Part shown: positions 58,161 to 64,000 of the stretch, piece by piece
How positions within the stretch are numbered: the first letter of the stretch is position 1
How the letters are laid out: every line of letters begins with the position of its first letter
Assembly (NCBI RefSeq): GCF_003351225.1
Contig: NZ_QQSY01000003.1
Span: 124,001-188,000, forward strand
Reading direction: 5' to 3'
Source of the DNA: Dyella solisilvae
GTDB taxonomy: Bacteria > Pseudomonadota > Gammaproteobacteria > Xanthomonadales > Rhodanobacteraceae
DNA: 64,000 bases
Notes under the pieces: generated by a model
The model's database searches: none
What the model saw: the letters and a program-made list of their open reading frames with translations, nothing else
What the model was told of the DNA's origin: nothing
Position numbers and translations under genes: made by a program

Positions 58161-59314
58161 GACGACTCCTGCGCCTGCCGTCGGCCTATCTGAGCCTGCC
58201 CATGCTGGTCACGTGCGTGCTCACCTTGCTCGCCTACGACCTGCCAGCCGGTTACCTCGAGGGGATCTGGCTGCTGCTGGGCACGGCGCTCGCCATCATG
58301 ATGTTCGACCTGGTCGCGGGATTACGACTGCCGGCCTTCGATGCCTTCCGCGTGCGCGACTACGTGGGTACGCGCGAAGCCTTCGTGGCGTTGGCATTCG
58401 CCGGCATCATCATCCTGTTCTGCATCCTCGACCTGACGCTGTTCCCGATACCGTTGATCGACGCGCCCGCGTCCTATGCGCAGATGGAAGGCGGGCGTGC
58501 GCATGTGCGGCACATCTCGGACATGTGCTGGGTATTGCCGCCGATCGGCCTGCTCTGTACGCGCAACAAGGCGTTGCGTGTCCTGCTGGTGGCGATCGGC
58601 CTGGTGTTCCCGGTGCTGGTGATCGACCGCAATCGCATCTTCGCGGCGCTGTTCGCCACCGCCCTGGTCATCGTGTTCCGTCGCGACGCCACTCGTCCCT
58701 TGCCGTGGAAGATCGTCGGCGTGCTGGCGATTGGCGGCGCCGTTGTGTTCTCGGTACTCGGCATCCTCCGTTCGGGCACGCTCGAGACGGTCGCCTTGCC
58801 TTTCAGCGACGCCTATCGCGCCATGCCGGTCGGCGTGCAGTGGCTGCTGCTTTATGCGAGCGCTGGTCCTTACAACTTCGCCTCGATGCTGGCCAAGCAC
58901 TACGCCAACCCGAGCTTCCTCATCAACCAGCTGGTTCCCATGGCTGGATCGATCGCCACGGCGGGCACGGACATCCCGCTGGATGCGCCCAATATCAACG
59001 TCGGCTCCGAGTTCATGCCGTTTCTGCTGGCGTTCGGTCCCTACGGCGCGATCCTTTCCGTGCTTGTTTTGTACGCCATGCAGCGCTGGAGCGTGCGGCG
59101 GCTGTATCCACGGGTGTCGCTGTTCTCGCTGCTGATCTTTCTGCGCATGTCCTACGTGTGCCTGATGTCGCCCTTTGCGCCACAGGCCTTCACCTGGACC
59201 AACGCCGGCTTCATTGCGATCTGCCTCGTGTTGCAGGCCGTCGCAGCCCTGTTGCCCAGCCGCCTCGCATCCACGGGTGACCCGCTCGCGGCGGCGCGCC
59301 CACCGACTTCGTGA
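58157..59314 (+). CDS. wzy: O-antigen polymerase-like membrane protein (Wzy candidate)
   Basis: A 385-aa inner-membrane protein with about ten hydrophobic helices and a large periplasmic loop in the second half (residues about 215-290, with LLYASAGPYNFASMLAKHYA, GTDIPLDAPNINVGSEFMP). That layout and its place between flippase and chain-length regulator support a Wzy polymerase. Wzy proteins share little sequence, so the call rests on topology and context. GGAGGA precedes the ATG, which overlaps the glycosyltransferase stop as ATGA. Confidence 0.75.
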   Translation: MRRLLRLPSAYLSLPMLVTCVLTLLAYDLPAGYLEGIWLLLGTALAIMMFDLVAGLRLPAFDAFRVRDYVGTREAFVALAFAGIIILFCILDLTLFPIPLIDAPASYAQMEGGRAHVRHISDMCWVLPPIGLLCTRNKALRVLLVAIGLVFPVLVIDRNRIFAALFATALVIVFRRDATRPLPWKIVGVLAIGGAVVFSVLGILRSGTLETVALPFSDAYRAMPVGVQWLLLYASAGPYNFASMLAKHYANPSFLINQLVPMAGSIATAGTDIPLDAPNINVGSEFMPFLLAFGPYGAILSVLVLYAMQRWSVRRLYPRVSLFSLLIFLRMSYVCLMSPFAPQAFTWTNAGFIAICLVLQAVAALLPSRLASTGDPLAAARPPTS

Positions 59315-59336
59315 ATCCTCCAGAGGGTCACCGACC

Positions 59337-60203
59337 ATGCAAAAAGACGAGATCTATCTGTTCGACCTGTGGCGGGTGCTCGTGCGGGAGTGGAAGTGGT
59401 TCCTGGCCCTACTGCTTCTGGTGCTCGCGGCAACCTATGCGTTCGCGCATCTGGCCCGCCGGCAGTGGGAGGCGACGGCATGGGTCCAGATCGGGCAGGT
59501 GGCGCAGGCGCCGCCCGGACAGGACCCCAAGGTGGAGTCGCTGCAGCGCGTGCTCGAACGGTTGCAGACCGTGGCGTTCCAGAACGAGGCGATGGAGAGC
59601 ATCGGCATCGCGCCGGATTCGCCCGAGGCGCGCCTGTACCGGCACAGCATGAAACTGGAGCCAATGCCCTACGCCGGCCCCATGGTTCGCATCAACGTGC
59701 GCGCGTGGTCGCCGCAACAGGCCCGCCAGTTTGCGCAGGCGACGGTGGCGCGCCTCCAGGCGATTCACGGGAGTCTGGAGGCATCGCCGCTGGCGCTGGC
59801 GCACGCACGACTGGACGAAGTGCAGGGCGAACTGAAGGGCGCACTCGCCGAGCGGGAACGGTTGTCCGAGGCCGCGCACAAGGACGACGCGGGTGGCGGC
59901 ATGTCGCCGTTGGCGGTGGCGATGCTGGCCAGCAAGAGCGAGGACATCCGCAATCTGCAGATGGCGCGCAGCGATCTGCTGACCCGCCTCAGCGCAACCT
60001 ACACCTACGAGACCTCGATGCCGTGGCCCGTCTATGTGTCCGATCACCCGGTTTTCCCGAATCCCATGTTGACCTGGGGCCTCGGTTTGCTGGTGGGTGT
60101 TGGCCTCGGTGGTTTTGCCGCCGTCGCGAGGAACGCGGCGCGTCGCCGTGCTGCAGAGATGCGCGAATGGCGCCTCACCGTTCAACCAAAGACGCCCGCA
60201 TGA
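59337..60203 (+). CDS. Chain-length determinant (Wzz-like) protein
   Basis: A 288-aa inner-membrane protein with a helix near residues 19-37 (WFLALLLLVLAATYAFAHLA) and another near 243-263 (LTWGLGLLVGVGLGGFAAVA), flanking a periplasmic alpha/beta domain with a long helical segment (ARLDEVQGELKGALAERERL). This is the polysaccharide co-polymerase layout. The N-terminal DEIYLFDLWRVLVREWK is typical, and the short proline-containing segment before the second helix (HPVFPNPM) is also found in Wzz. GAGGG lies about 10 bp upstream. No tyrosine-kinase domain follows. Confidence 0.85.
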   Translation: MQKDEIYLFDLWRVLVREWKWFLALLLLVLAATYAFAHLARRQWEATAWVQIGQVAQAPPGQDPKVESLQRVLERLQTVAFQNEAMESIGIAPDSPEARLYRHSMKLEPMPYAGPMVRINVRAWSPQQARQFAQATVARLQAIHGSLEASPLALAHARLDEVQGELKGALAERERLSEAAHKDDAGGGMSPLAVAMLASKSEDIRNLQMARSDLLTRLSATYTYETSMPWPVYVSDHPVFPNPMLTWGLGLLVGVGLGGFAAVARNAARRRAAEMREWRLTVQPKTPA

Positions 60204-60256
60204 GCACCTACCGCCAATACAGCCGTGACGACATGGCGGAGCGTGCATGGACATGA
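60200..60256 (+). CDS. 18-codon micro-ORF bridging two genes by ATGA overlaps
   Basis: MSTYRQYSRDDMAERAWT starts on the ATGA of the Wzz-like stop and ends on an ATGA at 60253, an in-frame ATG of the next methyltransferase. It keeps translational coupling across the 43-bp gap. The peptide matches nothing I know. Whether it is translated is unknown. Confidence 0.4.
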   Translation: MSTYRQYSRDDMAERAWT

Positions 60257-61137
60257 GCGGGAGACACGGATGGGGAATGAGCGGGCAACGGGCGGTGGTG
60301 CCGATGGAAAGCCACCGCCCGTGGATGGCGTCGCTGGACGAAGGGCAATTGCTCGATACGCAACGCGCGTTCGACAGCGTGGCCGCCGATTACGATGGCC
60401 CACGCGGCAACAATGAACTAATCCAGCGCATGCGCGTGGCGTTGTGGGAGGCCGTGTTCGACCGGGTCCCGGTGGGAGCGAACCTGCTCGACCTGGGCTG
60501 CGGCACCGGCATCGACGCCATCGAGTTTGCGCGCTGCGGCTACCAGGTGGCGGCCACCGACTGGTCGCCGCAGATGGTCGGTCGCACACGCTCGCGGGCC
60601 GCCATCGCCGGGCTGGAATCGCACGTGACGGTCGAGCATCTTGGCATCCATCAGTTGGGCCGGCTGAAGGAACAATTCGCCGGGATCTATTCCAACTTCG
60701 GGCCGCTCAACTGCGTGCCGGATCTACCGACGGTGGCTGCCGAATGCGCGCGACTGCTGCGGCCTGGGGGTCACCTGGTGTTCTCGGTGATGGGTCGCGT
60801 ATGCCCGTGGGAACTGCTCCATTACCTGTCGCGCGGACGTTTTCGGCGGGCGATCGTGCGCGGTCGGCGCGGCGCCACGGCGGTGGGCATGAATCGTCAC
60901 ACCATCTGGACCTACTACTACCTGCCGCGTGAGTTCTACCGCGCCTTTGCCGACCACTTCGTGCTGGAAAGCCATCGCGCGCTCTGCCTGTTCCTTCCGC
61001 CGCCCTATCTGGTGGATTACTACCGCCGACATCCTCGCTGGCGCCAATGGCTGGGCTGGCTCGACGATCACCTGGGCGCGCTGCCGCTGATGCGCGACAT
61101 GGGCGATCATTTCCTGATCGTGATGCGCCGTCGGTGA
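60247..61137 (+). CDS. SAM-dependent methyltransferase (class I)
   Basis: A 296-aa cytoplasmic methyltransferase. The SAM-binding motif LLDLGCGTGIDAIEFARCGY is near residues 80-99, followed by AATDWSPQMV and LRPGGHLVFSVMG. A C-terminal part with TYYYLPREFYRAFADHF and FLPPPYLVDYYRRHPR is like small-molecule or polyketide O/N-methyltransferases. The start is 60247 or the coupled ATG at 60253. Acceptor unknown; it could methylate the growing glycan or a small molecule made by the genes downstream. Confidence 0.85.
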   Translation: MDMSGRHGWGMSGQRAVVPMESHRPWMASLDEGQLLDTQRAFDSVAADYDGPRGNNELIQRMRVALWEAVFDRVPVGANLLDLGCGTGIDAIEFARCGYQVAATDWSPQMVGRTRSRAAIAGLESHVTVEHLGIHQLGRLKEQFAGIYSNFGPLNCVPDLPTVAAECARLLRPGGHLVFSVMGRVCPWELLHYLSRGRFRRAIVRGRRGATAVGMNRHTIWTYYYLPREFYRAFADHFVLESHRALCLFLPPPYLVDYYRRHPRWRQWLGWLDDHLGALPLMRDMGDHFLIVMRRR

Positions 61138-61141
61138 ACCG

Positions 61142-62374
61142 ATGGCCGCGTCGCAGACCCTTGCCCATGCCTGCCTGAATCGCGCGGCGACCGTGACGTC
61201 GCAAGGTGTTTCGCGCGCGCAGCTGCGGGTGCATGGCGGGCGCATGGCTACTTCGACCCCGGCGCGGGCCATCCGGGTCGACCTGCGCGATCACCTGGTC
61301 TTTCCCGGTCTGGTCAACGCGCACGAACACCTGCACCAGAATGCGGTGCCTCCCTTGGGCAGCGACGCCCCGTTCGCCAACAGCTATGAATGGATCGAGG
61401 CCTTCCAGGCGCACTTCGCGCGAGCGGACGTGGCGGCGGCGCTCGTGGTACCCAAGGCGCTTCGGCTCAGGCACGGCGCACTGAAGAATCTGCTGGCTGG
61501 CGTCACGTGCGTGGCCCACCACGATCCCTGGCATCCCGAGCTCGATGCGGCCGACTTTCCGGTGGCGCTGCTGCGCGGCGCCGGCTGGTGCTATGCGCTT
61601 GGTTGGCCCGCCTTCGGTCCAGACGTGCGGGAGAGTTTTGCCGCGACGCCGCCCGGGCGTCCGTGGATGATCCATCTCGCGGAAGGAACCGATGAAACGG
61701 CCAGGCAAGAACTGGCGCTGCTCGACAGTATGGGCTGCCTGGCGCCGCACAGCGTGCTGGTCCACGGCGTGGGGCTAGGTGAGCAGGACATCGATCGCAT
61801 CCTCACGGTCGGCGCCGCGGTGGTGTGGTGCCCCAGCAGCAATCTGGCCTTGTTGGGCGCGACCCTGCATCCACGGCGGCTCCATGACGCTGGCAGGCTG
61901 GCGCTGGGCGCCGATTCGCGCCTGAGTGGCGCGCGCGACCTGCTCGGCGAATTTCGGACGGCGCTCGCGCTGGGCGAGCTCGACGCCATGGAATTGCTTG
62001 CGCTGGCGACGACGCGTTCGGCCGACATCCTGCGACTTCCATCGCACGGCCGATTGGCGCCCGGATCACCAGCGGACATGGTGATCGTCGAAGACCGCGG
62101 CGGTGAGCTTGCGCGTAGCCTGGTCGGTTTGTCGCGCAGCGAGATACGCGCCGTGGTGCGCGCCGGATTGCCTCGCATCGCCGATCCCGACTTTGCCGGG
62201 TGGTTCAATGCCGCTGGCGTGGACACCGTGCCGGTATTGCTGGATGGCCGCCCGAAATTGCTGGATCGCGCGCTGGCCGAGCCGGCGCTGCTGGCCATGG
62301 AGCCGGGCCTGGAGCCTTGTGCAGTACTTCGTGTTGGCGAAGAGCCAGGCGTACGCGAGGCAAATTACTCATGA
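61142..62374 (+). CDS. Metal-dependent amidohydrolase-superfamily protein
   Basis: A 410-aa protein with the TIM-barrel amidohydrolase layout. FPGLVNAHEHLHQ gives the HXH metal pair (H61, H63). WMIHLAEGTDETARQEL, HGVGLGEQDI with a metal His and LALGADSRLSG with the catalytic Asp follow in order. The C-terminal strand region has GSPADMVIVEDRGG. It belongs to the ATZ/TRZ-guanine-deaminase-like branch (deaminases and chlorohydrolases); substrate unknown. It starts 4 bp after the methyltransferase and overlaps the next gene as ATGA. A deaminase-type enzyme is unusual in a polysaccharide operon. Confidence 0.85.
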   Translation: MAASQTLAHACLNRAATVTSQGVSRAQLRVHGGRMATSTPARAIRVDLRDHLVFPGLVNAHEHLHQNAVPPLGSDAPFANSYEWIEAFQAHFARADVAAALVVPKALRLRHGALKNLLAGVTCVAHHDPWHPELDAADFPVALLRGAGWCYALGWPAFGPDVRESFAATPPGRPWMIHLAEGTDETARQELALLDSMGCLAPHSVLVHGVGLGEQDIDRILTVGAAVVWCPSSNLALLGATLHPRRLHDAGRLALGADSRLSGARDLLGEFRTALALGELDAMELLALATTRSADILRLPSHGRLAPGSPADMVIVEDRGGELARSLVGLSRSEIRAVVRAGLPRIADPDFAGWFNAAGVDTVPVLLDGRPKLLDRALAEPALLAMEPGLEPCAVLRVGEEPGVREANYS

Positions 62375-63069
62375 TCGACACGCCCATCCTTGAGACCGAC
62401 GAGGCCTACGCGCTCTGGGCGCCGCATTACCCGGCGCGGGCGCACAACCCGGTGATGATGGCGGAGGAGCGTGCGATGCTTTCGCTGTTGCCGCCGTCAC
62501 TCGCCGGATACAGCGTGCTCGATGCCGGTTGTGGCAGCGGTCGTTACATGTTGCACGCGTTGCAACGCGGCGTGACGCGGTTGGCCGGAGTCGACAAGTC
62601 GCCCGCCATGCTCGCGCGCGCCAGCGCGGAATTGGCCGCCTGGCGTGACAGCGTGCCCATGGAACTGGCACGAGGCAGCGTGACATCGATGCCGATGCCG
62701 CGCGCCTGGGCTGACCTCACCATCTGTGGACTCGTGTTGGGCCACCTTTCGCGGCTGGAGCCAGCGTTGGCGGAACTGCGACGGGTCACCCGGCCCGGTG
62801 GCGTGCTGTTGTGCAGCGACGTCCATCCGATCGGCCATGCACTCGGCTGGCTGCGCGACTTCAAATCCGACGGCCGCCGCTACGCCGTGCGCCATACGCC
62901 GCACCTGTACAGCCACTGGCACGCAGCGTGCGCGGTGCTCGGGCTGGAGATCGAGCGTGTCCTCGAGCCGATGCTCGACCCGGCCGAGATACCCGCAGGC
63001 GCGCACTTCGACCGGATGGCGCTGGAGGCGCCGGTCGCCCTGGTGTTCCAGCTACGCCGCGTGCCCTGA
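62371..63069 (+). CDS. SAM-dependent methyltransferase (class I, UbiE/BioC-like)
   Basis: A 232-aa methyltransferase with SVLDAGCGSGRYMLHALQRG near residues 49-68, GVDKSPAMLARA, LTICGLVLGHL and LRRVTRPGGVLLCSDVHPIG. It begins with an acceptor-type lid (ETDEAYALWAPHYPARAHNP) like the BioC/UbiE group. The C-terminal HFDRMALEAPVALVFQLRRV completes the fold. ATG 62371 overlaps the amidohydrolase stop. It is followed by a radical SAM enzyme after 18 bp. Confidence 0.88.
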   Translation: MIDTPILETDEAYALWAPHYPARAHNPVMMAEERAMLSLLPPSLAGYSVLDAGCGSGRYMLHALQRGVTRLAGVDKSPAMLARASAELAAWRDSVPMELARGSVTSMPMPRAWADLTICGLVLGHLSRLEPALAELRRVTRPGGVLLCSDVHPIGHALGWLRDFKSDGRRYAVRHTPHLYSHWHAACAVLGLEIERVLEPMLDPAEIPAGAHFDRMALEAPVALVFQLRRVP

Positions 63070-63087
63070 ACCTGCTGCAGGCTACCC

Positions 63088-64000
63088 ATGCCCCACACCC
63101 TGCTGATCAACCCGACCATCACGTCCCGCTCCAGCGCGCGATTCCCGCTGTCGCTGTTGCATCTGTCGGCGGCGCTGGATCGAAGCGGAAGCAGCCGCAT
63201 CATCGACGGCAATGTCGACCGCGACTTCATCAGCGACACCCTGCAAGCGATGGCGCATGAACGCTTCGACGCCGTGGGCGTCAGCGTGATGGGCGGGCCG
63301 CAGGTGGCGCCTGCGATCGCCGTGTCGCGGGCGATCCGCGAACATCACCCCGATGTAACGATCATCTGGGGCGGTTACTTCCCGACGCTGTATCCGGACG
63401 TGGCGTTGTCGGCGCCGTATGTCGACTATGCGGTGCGTGCGCAGGGCGACCATACCCTGCGTGAACTGGTCGGCGCACTGGAGCAGGGGAGTGGCGCCTC
63501 GCTTGAGCACATTGCCGGTCTGTCGTGGAAGAAGGACGGTCACATCGTGCACAACCCCAGTCGCGGTTTCACGCATGCCGACCCGGGTGTCGTGCTTCCC
63601 TACGACAAGCTGGGTGACCCTCGGCGTTACCTGGCGCGCACGTTCCTCGGCCGGCGCACGGCGGCGCATCAGGCGGCCATCGGTTGCCGCTACCATTGCA
63701 CCTTCTGCGGCGTGGCGGCGATGTTCGGTGGCGCCACCTTGTTGCCGACAGCCGCCAGGCTGGAGCGCGAGCTTGGCTACCTCAAGCATCAGCTCGGGGC
63801 CGATTCGATCCAGTTCTTCGACCACAATTTCTTCGACCGCGAAGAGGACATGCTCCCGCTGCTGGAGGTGATGGCCAGGCTGGAGCTGCCGTGGTGGTGT
63901 TATGCCCGCTCCGACGCATTGCTGAAACTGTCCGCGCACAGCTGGAAGCTGGTGCGTCGGAGCCGGCTGCGCATGGCCTATATCGGCGCGGAATCACCCA
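63088..64000 (+). CDS. B12-binding-domain radical SAM protein (3' end outside window)
   Basis: The first 304 residues of a cobalamin-dependent-type radical SAM enzyme. The N-terminal Rossmann-like B12-type domain has LLINPTITSRSSARFPLSLL, FDAVGVSVMGGPQVAPAIAV and IIWGGYFPTLYPD. The radical SAM domain then has GCRYHCTFCG (Cys 200, 204, 207), preceded by AHQAAIGC. No His of the DXHXXG cobalamin motif is seen at the expected place, so it may be of the B12-lacking, oxidoreductase-like subtype. It is cut by the window end, and its product is unknown. Confidence 0.88.
   Translation, partial: MPHTLLINPTITSRSSARFPLSLLHLSAALDRSGSSRIIDGNVDRDFISDTLQAMAHERFDAVGVSVMGGPQVAPAIAVSRAIREHHPDVTIIWGGYFPTLYPDVALSAPYVDYAVRAQGDHTLRELVGALEQGSGASLEHIAGLSWKKDGHIVHNPSRGFTHADPGVVLPYDKLGDPRRYLARTFLGRRTAAHQAAIGCRYHCTFCGVAAMFGGATLLPTAARLERELGYLKHQLGADSIQFFDHNFFDREEDMLPLLEVMARLELPWWCYARSDALLKLSAHSWKLVRRSRLRMAYIGAESP

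Overview
The window is high-GC gammaproteobacterial chromosome, almost certainly Xanthomonadales. Gene content fits the Rhodanobacteraceae (Dyella, Luteibacter, Rhodanobacter or Frateuria-like): a small secreted protein of a lineage-typical DUF family, a copL-copA-copB copper locus, a LacI/GH3/TonB-receptor/flavin-halogenase glucan locus, and an abundant structured intergenic repeat. The genus is inferred from gene content only. No tRNA, rRNA, CRISPR array or intact transposase was seen.

Layout. 1-7.6 kb: 3' end of rlmL, a small repeat-rich secreted protein, the ergothioneine pair egtB-egtD, a ChaA-type cation/proton antiporter, a VOC protein and a LysR regulator. 7.7-8.6 kb: no gene, but two inverted copies of a four-hairpin repeat. 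8.7-15.4 kb: mfd, a GNAT protein, MmcQ-like and VOC proteins, an Slp lipoprotein and rlmJ. 15.6-18.7 kb: copper resistance. 18.7-28.4 kb: divergent oxidoreductase/LysR with an inverted repeat between them, a second ChaA-type antiporter, a DMT exporter, an AsmA protein, a PadR/siderophore-interacting-protein operon with a large palindromic operator, a cyclophilin and a ParB-like protein. 28.4-33.2 kb: a six-gene, minus-strand pyroglutamate operon (pxpB-pxpC-pxpA-DUF969-DUF979-pcp).

33.4-41.8 kb: LacI regulator, GH3 glucosidase, TonB receptor and flavin-dependent halogenase. Three copies of the palindrome ATGACAGCGCTGTCAT (one with a single outer mismatch) lie before the GH3 gene and the TonB gene. 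41.8-46.3 kb (minus): an outer-membrane barrel protein, then an ECF sigma factor, anti-sigma factor, subtilisin-like lipoprotein and folE2. The extracytoplasmic part of the anti-sigma factor resembles the N-terminal propeptide-like region of the protease. 46.9-51.5 kb: a porin-cytochrome conduit (decaheme MtrA/DmsE-type cytochrome, MtrB/PioB-type barrel, diheme c4-type cytochrome). 51.9-64 kb: a surface polysaccharide operon with amino-sugar enzymes, flippase, glycosyltransferase, polymerase and chain-length protein. It runs on without a large gap into two methyltransferases, an amidohydrolase and a B12-type radical SAM enzyme cut by the window end.

Many operons here use ATGA or TGATG stop/start overlaps, which I used to choose starts and infer co-translation.
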